Shown: in pieces, positions 11,242 through 22,610 of the stretch | Numbering within the stretch: the first letter of the stretch is position 1 | How the letters are laid out: every line of letters begins with the position of its first letter | Assembly (NCBI RefSeq): GCF_009730915.1 | Contig: NC_052481.1 | Location: forward strand, 21,488,461 to 21,552,460 | DNA from: Dioscorea cayenensis subsp. rotundata | Lineage: Eukaryota > Streptophyta > Magnoliopsida > Dioscoreales > Dioscoreaceae | Reading direction: 5' to 3' | DNA: 64,000 nucleotides | The notes under the pieces: model-generated | Told to the model about the DNA's origin: nothing | The model's database searches: none | The model's input: the letters and a program-made list of their open reading frames with translations, nothing else | Made by a program: the position numbers and the translations under genes

Positions 11242-12265
11242 TATTTTTATTTAAAAGTTACCTTCAGAACTTTGATAAGTGGTGTATAGTAAAAGTAATT
11301 TCACAATCTCTCAGCAGAGGTGGTGATTATACGGCGTGCCTAATCGTTGAAAGCCGGCCCCACACTCCGTCAGAGTCCAAACCCAATCCTCCAGCAAAGC
11401 AAAGCAAAGCAAAGCAAAGCGCCATTTTTTTATTATTCCCTTCTACTATAATTGACTCCCTCATTTCTTCTTATCACATTCAGAAAACCCTAATAAAAAT
11501 ATAATTTAGATCCTTCTAGAGCTCTTCCCTCATCCTGGGCTTTGTCTTGTTTCCCTGCGAATTCAGGTTGACCTGAATGGCTGAATTCCTGCCAAGAAAT
11601 TTTGATTCGAGGTCTTCTCTTTTTGTTCCATACATTATTTCCGTTGCTGCTTGAGCTGAAATCCTGATTGACCCTTAAAATTGGTTTTTTTTAAAAAAAA
11701 ATATATATATAATTTGTTGCCATTTTTTTTTTAACTATTTTTATTTCGTTTGATTTATATTCAGTTTAATTTTGATTGTTTTGATCATGCTATCATGCTG
11801 TTTTGAATTGTTAATATCTTGAAGAAATTGAGAATTTCAAAATTCAGCTAAAGTGGCAGCAAGTTTTGGATATCTTAGTTTCAGCTAGCTGAAGCTTCAC
11901 TCTGCTTCTTTGTTTGATGATGATGAGAAATTCCTGTTTTACTTCTTGTAATCAGTGCTGATAACTCAAGTTCTTTTGGAGATGGCAGATTTAAAGGTTG
12001 AAATTTTGGCTTCCTCTATAGTTCAATATCATGAAAAATTTGAGAATTATGAAGCTCAGCTAATTGCCAGCAATTTTGGGATATCTTAGTTTTAGCTAGC
12101 TCAAGCTTCACTTCACTGTAACTGATTGAATGTTCTTAATTGTTTCTTTGTTTGATGATGCGAGTAATTCATGTTGTCTTGTTCGAATGGTGCATTTGCT
12201 GTTATAATCTTATTTTGTTAAAGTGCAGATAACTTAAGTTGTTGTAGAAAGGGGAGATTTTGGAG
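11242..12265 (+). promoter_or_regulatory. promoter and leader of the ACCase alpha gene
   Basis: Lies between the LINE 5' end and the start codon at 12266. It holds a (CAAAG)n run at 11397-11420, a CT- and T-rich stretch, and long T-rich DNA typical of a leader intron. A plausible donor is CAG|GTTGAC near 11566, and a plausible acceptor is TTGTAG at 12242-12247, just before the ATG. I cannot prove the leader intron without transcripts. The distal half is duplicated (see the repeat at 11813-12259). Confidence 0.45.
11813..12259 (+). repeat. imperfect tandem duplication in the leader
   Basis: Copy A (about 11813-11995) and copy B (about 12024-12259) share ordered blocks: an AATATC-TGA stretch, TTTGGATATCTTAGTTT, AGCTAGCT-AAGCTTCACT, TTCTTTGTTTGATGATG and finally GATAACT-AAGTT followed by GGAGAT. 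Copy B runs up to the start codon. Each copy contains an AG that could serve as a 3' splice site. Confidence 0.75.
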
Positions 12266-15200
12266 ATGAATTCTTTTTCTCCATCAATGGTTGGGGGAGG
12301 AGAGAGATGTGGTTTTGTCTCTGGATCCCAAATTCTTTTGAAGAAAAACTTTCTTGGTTCTGCACTGCCATTTGCTCTAAATAAAGGGACTTACAGTCCT
12401 TGGTTGAAGCAGCTGGAATGGTCTAGGTATAGAAGTGGACACAGACTTGCTGTGTATGCAAGAATCAAAAAGGGTCAGAAACATGAGTATCCATGGCCGG
12501 ATGATATTGATCCGAATATGAAAAGTGGGCACTTGAGTTATTTATCTCATTTCAAGCCTCTTACGGAAAAGCCGAAGCCTGTCACCCTTGCTTTCGAGAA
12601 GCCATTGGTTGACTTAGAGAAGAAAATTGTCGATGTGAGTCCTTTTTGCAGACTTCTTGTTGCTCGTCTAGATCTACTGCATTTGACTGGTATCTAAATG
12701 CATAACCATTATGAAAATTTCTCTACCCTATGGTGATGCCACTTAATAAGTTTATGAGCATTATTTGTTAAAGACTTAAAGCAGTGGTTATCTTAATGTT
12801 TCTGTGAAGAATAGATATCAAATTAGTTTTCTACAATAAAAGGGCTGTTGTTATGTTTCAGCTAAACAAATTAACAGCTATTTAATATTGTTGAGGGGTA
12901 GATATTTTTGAACGGTCCTTGTAGTAAATTTAAGAAAATGGTTGGAGGAGCATTTTGTATGCTGGCTTTGATTTTCTGCTTTATTAGGTTGTTCTTATCT
13001 GATTGAGTTATCCTCCTGCTTTCACTGGTTGTACAGGTGCGCAAAATGGCTGAGGAAACTGGTCTGGATTTCAGTGAGCAAATTAATTTATTGGAAAACA
13101 AGTATCAACAGGTTTATTCTTAGTATTTTTTTTTTTTTAATTTTCATGAGCATTTTTGATAAAAGTGAAAAGATTTCAATTATATATTTCAGTTAGAACT
13201 TATCACTCCAAGGTTGAAAGCTAATTACCATTCTGTCCTTCAGGGCTATATGAGGCATAATTTTGATAATAGAGAAATGATTTCAATTATGTTATTTCTG
13301 CTGGTACTTCTTATCATAGTATGTTTGAAAACTTATAACCAAACTGTCTCCCAGGGCTATGTTGGGATTGAGTCATCCCCAATCAGTGATCTACTTTGAT
13401 TAAGTTAGTCTTAATTTGAATTTATGGAATGAAATAGAAAAATAATATGGCATTAATTTTAGTCCCACTCACCAGATTTTGATTTCTCGAGACTTCTATC
13501 ATGCTGGTTTCTGGCCCCAGTTTGTTCTTATCTCTAAATTTTACAGGCTCTAAAAGATTTGTACACCCATTTAACTCCTATTCAACGTTTGAATATTGCT
13601 CGACATCCGAACAGGCCAACATTTCTTGATCATGTTTTGAATATCACTGAGAAGGTACTTTTTAGTCCACTTACCATTTGACATTTTCTTCTATAGTTCT
13701 TATATTTGCTGAGGTGTTGATAGGGTTTTGATCTCAATCTTGTCATACTTTCTTATTGTCTAGTGGGTCGAGCTGCATGGAGACCGTGCTGGTTATGATG
13801 ATCCAGCCATTGTTACTGGCATTGGGAGCATAGATGGCAAGTCATACCTTTTTATAGGCCATCAGAAAGGAAGAAACACCAAAGAAAACATTCAAAGAAA
13901 TTTTGCAATGCCTACGCCCCATGGGTACTCCACAGTTGCATAATTTTGGAGATGCCTTCTCATTTGACCCTGAAAGTTTATTCTATTTGCTGTAAAAATT
14001 TTGGGAATTTCAATCCCCTTGTTTCTATAATCTATATTCAAATATTGATGATGCTTAACTTATTGAGGACCTGCTTTGAATCTGTCTTTTCCTTTAGGCT
14101 TTGTATAATTGACTCATCAGATGTTAATTGAGCTTGATAAATCTACATTTTGCCACAGCTACCGAAAGGCTTTGCGCATGATGAGATATGCTGACCACCA
14201 TGGCTTTCCTATTATCACATTTATTGACACACCTGGTGCATTCGCTGATCTCAAATCTGAAGAGCTTGGCCAAGTATGTATCTTGATCTAAATTTCGTAT
14301 TTTTGATTGAGATGCATCTTTAGCTATGTGTTTGGCGGGATTTAATTCTTGCAGGGGGAGGCAATTGCTCACAATTTAAGGGAAATGTTCGGCCTTAAGG
14401 TTCCAATAATCACAATTGTTATTGGTGAGGGTGGTTCTGGTGGGGCTCTTGCAATTGGTTGCGCAAACAAGTTGTTTATGTTGGAGAATGCTGTATTTTA
14501 TGTTGCAAGGTAAACTAGCTTTTATTAATAGTATGTTAATGCAACTTAGACATTGATTTCAAGATGAAAAAATTTCAGATTTATTTTGCATGTCATGTTT
14601 ATCATACGCATACATTGTACCTTGCATTCCTTTGAAGTCTTCTTGATACGTATTGAGCGACAATGCAAACGGCATGGTTTAATTTTTTCTGTTCATTATC
14701 ATTGTTTTAATGTAATTGTTTCATATGATTGACATTATTATTTTCCCTTTTGCTATATGAAGTCCGGAAGCATGTGCTGCAATTTTGTGGAAGTCTTCCC
14801 AAGCAGCTCCTAAGGTACACATAATTAACACTGCTTTTTCCACATTTTTGTCCGAACTGCTCTCTGAAGTCACAAGTAAATCTTTTATTTTTTTCATGTG
14901 TCAGGCAGCAGAGAAACTAAAAATCACAGCTACAGAACTATGCAGGTTCAAAATTGCTGATGGAATCATTCCTGTGAGTTTGTCAACATCTAAATGTTCT
15001 CTTGAATATTTTATGCATGATTAAAACATCTTTGTACCATTTATTTGCAAGAAATATATAGATGCAAATGATTAACTGTGTCTAGGAGAATTCACTTTGC
15101 CAAATTGGTTGTGATGGATTGCTGAATAAGCTAAGTGGTTTTAACTTAGGTTTCGAGTTCTCAGTAGATGGTGAGAAGAGTAATATGAATGAGATTCAAA

Positions 15201-16730
15201 ATGCACAGTCCCTTATATTACGACATTCCTATTATTATTTACTTTATTCAACCAGCTTCTTTTATAGAAAATTGAATTGGAATTGTGTATAGAAATTTCA
15301 ATAAACAAAGTGGTTTTCTTATTCCTGCATTTGTCTCTAACCATGCCATTTGTGGTTTTCTCACTGTGCTATTAATGGTTATAGGAACCTTTAGGTGGTG
15401 CTCATATTGACCCCACTTGGACTTCACAACAGATCAAAGTGATGATTTCAAAGGCAATGGAGGTACGTGTTATTTTACTATATTCTAATTTTAGATTAAG
15501 GTATGAGTTCAAAATCATTTTGACTTGTGTATACATTTTTTCTTTTGCCAAGAGACCAATCTACATTCTGTATTCCACCAACATTTAGTCATCTATATTA
15601 TCTGTGGAATGTATTTTATTCTCAGGAGAAGTCATAGAAAGGGTGCGGGAGAACAATTAGTGGTTATGTTATTTGAGACATTAGAAACTAATCCATATCT
15701 ACTGATTCAGGAACTTGCACAAATGGATACTGATGCTCTACTCAGTCATCGACATCTTAAATTTCGTGCACTCGGGGGCTTCCTTGAAGGTGCTGATGTA
15801 GAGCCAGAGAAAAAACGTAACATGAAGAAGAAGGAAGCCAATGTATCTAAATTAACGGCCGACTTAGAACTGGAAATCGATAACCTTAAGAGGGCTGCAA
15901 ATGAAGCCAAAGGCCAATCTTCTGGTCCTGTTATCACCAAAGAGGCAATAGAAAAGTTGAGACTAGATGTCGACAAAGAAATAACTAATGCTTTCATTTC
16001 TATGGGTCTGCAAGAGAAGCTAGAAACTCTCAAGATGGAGTTGTCGAAGGTGCAGTCTAAATCTGAAAGTCCGGCCCTTAATCCAGCATTGAAGGACAAG
16101 GCAGATAAACTTTTCCAAGAATTTAAACTAAATTTATCCCGCCCGGGGTCCTTCCTCAGTTTAAAGCAGAAACTCGAAAAGCTTGCAGAGGTTAACAAGT
16201 TGGTGGAGCAAAGAGAGAAAGCCGAGAAACTAAGGAAGGAGATCAATGAGAAACTCGGAGGCCGGGTAAAAGAAAGGATGGAAATCTTAAAAATGGCACG
16301 GGAGAAAGTCGCGAAAGGAGAGAAGTTAAGTGAAGATCTTATAAAGGAGGTGGACAAGGTGAAGGAAGAACTCCAGGAAATGCTTAAATCGGTGAATTTG
16401 GAAGTCATCGGCTCAAGTAAGAAAAAAGCTCCATCAGCTCCGCCAGGCCTGGAGGAGAAGCTGGAGAAAGCTGATGAGGTAATAAAGATGGAAATAGACA
16501 AAGCTGTTGAGCTCGGAGGTTTAAAAGTTAAATTAGAGGAGTTGAAGGCTGAGGTTGCTCAAGGATCAAATAAGGAAAAGATTAATGAATTATCAAAGGA
16601 GATAAGAGAACAAATTGCCGCGGTGGTTGATCCTGCTGAACTTAAGAAGAAAATCGAGAGTGTGACCGGTTTATCACAGCCAGAAGCTACTGATACATTG
16701 CCGCGACAAGCTGGTATTGTTGCTGACTAA
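12266..16730 (+). CDS. plastid acetyl-CoA carboxylase, carboxyltransferase subunit alpha
   Basis: Ten exons: 12266-12634, 13037-13111, 13547-13654, 13764-13924, 14159-14273, 14355-14509, 14763-14814, 14905-14973, 15385-15462, 15711-16730. All junctions are GT/AG and keep frame, giving about 733 residues. The protein is the alpha half of the carboxyltransferase of heteromeric plastid ACCase, which transfers CO2 from biotin on BCCP to acetyl-CoA to make malonyl-CoA for fatty acids. Its partner beta subunit is normally plastid-encoded. Residues 1 to about 60 look like a transit peptide. The carboxyltransferase core lies near residues 110-400, with [25 protein letters not shown] and the glycine-rich [12 protein letters not shown] that forms the oxyanion pocket. 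The last exon adds a charged, coiled-coil-rich tail of about 330 residues typical of plant proteins. TTG at 12260 is in frame, but ATG at 12266 is the natural start. Confidence 0.96.
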
Positions 16731-16836
16731 TGTTGAGGCTGTTGTCTATCTGTTTTATTTAGTACATGTTGTGATCTTTGTATAAAATGTTCGACAGAAA
16801 AAAATTTGTTATTGCATTTCTTTGTCAGAAATTTCA

Positions 16837-17685
16837 TTAAGTTGCAATCAGCCTATACTCTGTAATGACAATGCTTGACCAGAATACAACAAAGACAGCT
16901 ACAAAACAGATAACAATGGGTGTCCATTTGAGAGCAATCTCCTGAAAAACCTTTGTATTCCAATCTCCGGATTCAGTTCTAAGCATATCAACAACAGGTG
17001 CTTGAACTCTGTTAATGAATTCAGAGAAATCCTCTGTGACTATACTGAGATCTTGCACTCTGTTTGATTTCATCTTTGAGAGATTTGCTTGTGTTCTTGT
17101 ATCAACATATTGTTTCCTTATACTCCCAACCACATATTCTACACACAGAAGCACACTGTTAGATTAGATTTAATTTTAATTTCAATTTTAATTTTTTTTT
17201 AATAAAAAATCTTTGATATTACCAAATTTTTTGAATGCATATGGCTTAGAGAAAGCCTCCACAATCTTTAACTCCACCTTCTCAAACTCTTTTCTCAAGT
17301 CTTGAAGATAATGAAAAGCCAACTTTGTTGGATATTGAACATCACAGAGTGTAAGATAACACACACTGTTGCTAATCAAACAACTACACAACAAACATTG
17401 TGAAATAAATCCAAGAAAAAAAAAGATTAGATTTCAAAAATTAAAATAAAAAACCCAAAAATAAAAATTAGAGTTCCAAGTGAGAACTTACTGAAAACAA
17501 TGGTGATCAATGAGGACAGTCATCCCTGAGCTTTCCAAAGCTCCTCTTCTTGAAACCTCCACAAGAACAAGCTCACCTTTATCCTTATACTCTGATGTGG
17601 ATTCAATGTCCTCATTTAGGTACTCTGGTGTTTGAGTTAATGGTAACCCATCACTCAACCTCCCTATCAATGTTAGTTTAACCAT
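16837..17685 (-). CDS. SEC22-like longin protein with atypical SNARE region
   Basis: Three exons (17685-17492, 17383-17223, 17138-16837) give 218 residues, the usual SEC22 length. SEC22 is an R-SNARE of ER-Golgi vesicle fusion. The start MVKLTLIGRLSDGLPL and the block VCYLTLCDVQYPTKLAFHYL match the longin domain. The C-terminus has LKWTPI followed by one membrane anchor (VICFVAVFVVFWSSIVI), as in SEC22. The linker YVDTRTQANLSKM is also family-like, but the next 50 residues are shorter than a standard SNARE motif and poorly matched, and the central Arg layer is uncertain. It may be a divergent SEC22 paralog or a phytolongin-like protein with a non-SNARE middle. Its stop faces the ACCase stop 106 bases away, so the 3' UTRs probably overlap. 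Confidence 0.85.
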
Positions 17686-17718
17686 GTTTTCTTTCTCTTT
17701 CTCTCTATAAGACTCCAG

Positions 17719-17726
17719 TTTATATA
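17719..17726 (-). promoter_or_regulatory. possible TATA box of the SEC22-like gene
   Basis: TATATAAA on the minus strand, 34 bases upstream of the ATG at 17685. Normal TATA spacing would put the transcript start almost on the ATG, so either the leader is extremely short or this motif is not used. Confidence 0.3.
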
Positions 17727-18074
17727 GAGAGGATGAAGAAAACTTTTTGGCTAAGGAAATGGATTGGGGAGCAATGTGATACATTTGGGTTAGATAAAAA
17801 GTTTTAAAGTACTCTTTTCTGGGAAAGTGAAGTGATACACATCCCACTTTTTACATGGCTTTCCGACCAAGATACTTTCTGTCTCCACTCATTATTTAAA
17901 TATTTTTAAGTATTAATTTATAAAATTTTATTATTTTATAAATGTGGAAAATATTTTATTCTGTTATTTTCTTTAACCAATTTAAATAAATATGTCTGGA
18001 TTTTTTTGTGATCAGCTAGACTCAGGCAAAGACGTGCCCTCTTATTATTATTTTTTTTCTCCTGAGCACTGTCC

Positions 18075-18222
18075 GGCTTTCAGCTGTGGTTCTTCTCTCG
18101 GTTCTCTTTTTTTGATGTTTGTAGTTTTGTTTGTTTTTATTGTACTCTTTTTGTTTTCACATCTACTAGATTGTACTTTTTTTAAAAAAATATATGTAAT
18201 TTATTCACCTTTAAAAAAATAA
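18075..18222 (+). repeat. LINE 3' tail remnant in spacer
   Basis: T-rich sequence ending GTAATTTATTCACC then TTTAAAAAA, a decayed version of the GTGGTTTATYCA...AAAA ending of the L1 family at 4513. The rest of 17886-18660 is AT-rich spacer with a short (TA)n near 18334-18350 and no gene that I can see. Confidence 0.4.
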
Positions 18223-19011
18223 TATAATAATAAAAAAATTGCTTCGTTATTGTGTTTGCTTTTATATTAATAATAACAGATGATTTAAATAAAACTTAAA
18301 TCTGATTCCAATTCATAAAAAAAATTTGACTTATATATATATATATATATAATTTTATGGCTTTATAGTAACAAGGTGTAAAATGCTCAGCCTTTTCGAT
18401 AACAATAATAATAAACTTAAATTATAATACATTGTCTAAGTTTATTTTTTATTAGAAATATGAATAAATCACATATTCAAACTTTTGGATTCTGGATTTA
18501 GGACAACAATAAAATACCAATGCTCATATTATAGGGTGATAAATTCTAACTTTTATAAAAAATAAAAATAAAAATATTTGGCTAGTTTAACAACAACATA
18601 TTCTCAAGTAACATAATATCTTCAATCTTTCATGTAACTCTCATTTTCCATTTATTTTACTTAGTGTTTTTTCCATGCTTCCTCTTCCAAGTCCTCTATT
18701 TGCTTTCTAGAGCTAGCAATCATCCTCTTATACTGCTGAAACTCCCCTGGATCATAAGGAGGAGGCAAACTACATGGTCCCTTGTAATGAGTAGTGTTCA
18801 CCAATGAGCCCATCATGTTTATCTTATGCCTTCCTGTACTAGGACAAGCCATGCTCTCAGAGCAATACTCAACTGCACCCTCAGGCACAACTGGCTTGTA
18901 TTTCAACAGCTTTGAGTATTCTATTAACAAGTGTAACATGTAGTCATATACATTGTCCATGCTCATTTCTTCTTGCATGAACTTGCTTGCCTTCTTCCCA
19001 ATTTCTTGTGC

Positions 19012-19014
19012 CTG

Positions 19015-19058
<44 letters not shown>

Positions 19059-19119
19059 TGACTTTTATATACTTCATAAGAAGAAAAGGAATAACAACAA
19101 TATTAACCACATTATATAC
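19012..19119 (-). other. in-frame intron holding a (TA)n microsatellite
   Basis: Intron 5 of the minus GT90 copy is 108 bases, divisible by three, with no in-frame stop. It contains (TA)n at 19017-19055. If retained it would add 36 residues, including an IYIYIY repeat, between KE and AQEIG. Confidence 0.7.
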
Positions 19120-19664
19120 CTCCTTTTGGTGAGAATTTCCCCAGTCCACAGCAAACTTGATAGACCTACACTTGTCATTGTCCCTGATTGGCCAGTAATG
19201 TGTTCCTGGTATCAGAGCTCTTGACAAAAAGTCATCAAAACGAGTGTTCACAAACAAACGTCGGTGAATCACATGCGAGTATAAATTTCTCACTCACTGA
19301 CCATGCTCCTCCTTCAATGTATATTTTGTACCTGCATTCCAAATCAATTGTCATTCATGTCATGTGTTAATTATATCTCAATTTATATTTGATTAATTTA
19401 TTTTACCTGTGAGTGCACTGGTCTTCCAGGTTTGATTCCTTGAAATTTGTACGAATCTCTTTGAACCAGTCATTCACATAAACCCTGGCATTCCATTCAT
19501 GGTCTTTAGAGACATTGCACCTGAGAAGATCTACCCGAGTTCCGGCGACGGTGGGATTACCCTTCCAAAAAGCATATGGTTCTCTATCAACCCATTTGGT
19601 TCTCTTATTCCCTTCTTTGATTTCTTTCAAAGCTCTTTCCCAAGATTTTATATTGATCTCAGCC

Positions 19665-19746
19665 CTTAAATGTCATTCAGGCATTTCATCAAACACTTTG
19701 CTAAGAAAAACAAACAAGTGAGATACAAGGTGTTTGATGAAATTAC
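19665..19746 (-). other. 82-base intron with hairpin-forming ends
   Basis: In plus-strand coordinates 19683-19696 (ATTTCATCAAACAC) is the perfect reverse complement of 19730-19743, with a 33-base loop. The stem begins a few bases inside the 5' splice site and, after one mismatch, gains three more pairs. The equivalent intron of the plus-strand paralog has the same structure. Confidence 0.85.
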
Positions 19747-21383
19747 CAGCCCCAAAATGACCAGTCAGGAAACACTATGTCCAATGTTGTGCCATCTTTG
19801 CAGTACCTGATAGCAAAATCAAACGTCATAATAGATTTAATTAATGAAAAAAAAATCTAAATTATTACTTGAATTAGTTACCGAAAGAGCGGTGGAGGAA
19901 TCGGTGAACCGACGGCAATATAGTCCGCCTTCTTGATCATCGGAGGGTCTTCGCAGTTGAACATGATATCAAGGTCAGGGACACGGCCTGGATAACGACG
20001 TATAAGCTGAAGAATGCCCCACACTGTGAAGACATCACGAGTTTGGAATATATATTTTAACTTTTCAAAGTATACACGGCCATTTAAGATGATGAGCCGG
20101 AATGTGGCACGGTCCCGGGCACGCATGACGGCTTCTTGAGTGATGCCAGTTAGAGCCCAAGGACCGAGGTCTTCATGGATCCAACGGAAGTATTCAGGGC
20201 ATGAAGATGATGGAGGGAGTGTGTGGGGTGGTATTGGTATTTTAGATGAAGAACATGCCAAGTTGGTCATGTTGTTGCAAGTGAAGGGGATGATGGTTTG
20301 TGGGTATGTGAGTGCTTGTTGAGTTACGGTCGCCATGTTTGTTATACTTGAAGTGGATTTGCTGATAAGTGGCTGCATGGATATTGGATAGATTGATGAG
20401 TTATTATGATTATTTTTCTAAGATGAGAAAATGTTATATATGAAGTGATTTGGCTCATTTTAATTTTTTGGGTTATGATAAAAATTGAAGCGGTTTCAAA
20501 AAATTTTGACGTTGCTAAAAGAAAAATATTAATTATACATAATTTTATTATGAAATTTAAATTAAATTTGTGATTTATTCATTTTATTTTTTAAAAAATA
20601 AAAATTTAAATTAAATAATTAAGATGTATTTGTTTTTCTACTGCATTTATATGTATTTTGTGCATATGAACCCAAACTTAGAGATATACTAAAAAAATAA
20701 TATAATTTTTTTCATAAGTCAAATAAGACTTAGTTTACTTCAAAGTTTTAGACAATTTTTTTAAATAATTCATTAATATACTTTCTCTCTCATCATATTT
20801 TTCTAACACACCTTTTTCTTTCATACCTTCTTTAGAGCTCATCTCTTCTATAAAATCTCTACACAAATTTTTCATCTAATTGATTTCTACACCAATGTAA
20901 AATCTTCTCAAATATTTATTTATATCCAAATAAAAAATATTCTAATTCTTATTGGAAAATCATTTTAAAATCCCTCATAAATAAATCATAAATAAACAAA
21001 CAAGAGAAAAACACACACACACATATACATATAGATACATACTGCAGGGAGAAAGAGAAAGAGGGACTTACAGAGTTAGTGAAGTAAAGAATACAAAAGA
21101 AGAAGATGATGAAGAAAAGAAGAACAATCCATCCAGAGTAGAGGGCCAAATTAATCTTTGCTTTATTTTTGCATGGCAAACAAGAAGTCTCCATGTCTCC
21201 TCTTTGTCCCAACAAGAACAAGAAACAAGACCCTCCTCATATAATTCCATACCTTATACCAACACCTTCATTAATTAAACTCATATCACACGTCTCTAGA
21301 TAGGTGGACCAAGTTATGAATAATTTTGCAAGTCTTCATATGAATGAGACTTTGTAAGACTTTTTTGGTAGTTTAATTAATAG

Positions 21384-21572
21384 ATTTATTTATTTATTTA
21401 CTATTATTATAATAATAATTATTATTATTATTATTATTTTGGCATATATGAGCAGCGGGAATTGCCACGTGTCCTCACTCCTGAAACTGAAAAACAGGAT
21501 CAAGAGAAATCGAACTCATATCTTTCCCAAATGAGGGGACCCAGGGTATCGTTAGGTCACATGTCCTTTTGA
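21384..21572 (-). mobile_element. tRNA-derived SINE with 15-bp target-site duplication
   Basis: Flanked by identical TAGTTTAATTAATAG at 21369-21383 and 21573-21587. On the minus strand the body starts near 21572 with an A-box-like TGACCTAACGA and a B-box-like GAGTTCGATTTC about 50 bases on, and ends in an AAT/TAAA-rich tail at 21384-21440. The promoter boxes, simple-sequence tail and exact flanking repeats together support a SINE insertion. Confidence 0.75.
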
Positions 21573-21587
21573 TAGTTTAATTAATAG

Positions 21588-21624
21588 TTAATCACCAATG
21601 ACTTGTATTTGTTTAGTTATTACC

Positions 21625-21685
<61 letters not shown>

Positions 21686-22091
21686 AACCAACTCATTTAT
21701 TAAATGTTTAATATGTTTGGAGTGATCTATTAAATAGATACGGATAAATTCGGACCAACCTGCCAATACTTTCTTAAAAAAAAATGTACTTAATTAAGTG
21801 GGTGATGGAGAAGATTTAACTCTCTAACATTACAACTTCAACCAAACATATGGCTTGTATCTATCCTACATTTTGGTTAGTTTGATAGTAACAATATGTG
21901 TTACAATCTTGGGGAGTTAGGATAGATAGATCTAAGATGTACATAAGTTGACATTGATCAAGTTTGATATTATTACGGTGACAAACTAGTTCATATAGTG
22001 TTGTGATATGTGTAAAGATTAATAGGAGATAAAAACACAAAATAAGAACTTTTATGCTGTTCAGTTAATTTGATCTACGTACTCTTCGACA

Positions 22092-22152
<61 letters not shown>

Positions 22153-22544
22153 GGATGAACTACAAACAAAACAGTACAAAATTCAAAGACAAACAACGAA
22201 CAATCACAAGAGTGGAGATATCCAACAACAAGAATCTAAGAACAATAAAAAGAGAATCCCCAGGATCCCCTTCCCCACTCTCTGGGGGTAACAAAACACT
22301 CAGAAGCTAAACAGCGCTTGAAGAGAAAAGAGGCTCAGAGGGGACACATTCCGTGGCCTTAGAAGTGAAAAATTTAAGGCTCCGCCATTAGATAAATATA
22401 TCTAATATATGTATATAACTCTAAAACTATATTTATTTATAGCCCAAAACCAAACTAGTTTAGGTTGGTTTGAATTACATTATAAAGTCAGGTTCGGATC
22501 TATCAACCCAAGGTTTATGGTTCCACCATTAACTTTATGGAAAA

Positions 22545-22610
<66 letters not shown>

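Larger units (their letters stand above)
18661..21194 (-). pseudogene. GT90 (CAP10/DUF821) O-glycosyltransferase, minus copy, frameshifted
   Basis: Six exons: 21194-21072, 20372-19882, 19806-19747, 19664-19407, 19331-19120, 19011-18661; about 497 residues if the frame is mended. It resembles plant rumi/KDELC-like GT90 enzymes, which transfer glucose or xylose to acceptor glycans or proteins in the secretory pathway; the substrate is unknown here. Exon 1 has a cytosolic CLPCKNKAK stretch and a membrane anchor (WIVLLFFIIFFFCILYF), so it is a type II membrane protein. Family blocks are CPEYFRWIHEDL, RVPDLDIMFNCED, DIVFPDWSFWGW, KDHEWNARVY, QCTHRYKIYIEG and LACDSPT. Exon 5 is 212 bases against 211 in the paralog. 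The extra base lies in a GTTTGTTT run near 19255, shifts the frame and gives a stop within about six codons. This is either a pseudogene or a base-call error. Confidence 0.85.

Noticed and set aside
15746-16501. 251-codon minus-strand frame inside the last ACCase exon
   Set aside because: Low-complexity shadow of the Lys/Glu-rich coiled-coil tail, with no domain of its own.
22094-22603. CRISPR-like or satellite array
   Set aside because: These are simple TA and AAT microsatellites without spacers, and CRISPR arrays are not expected in a plant nucleus.
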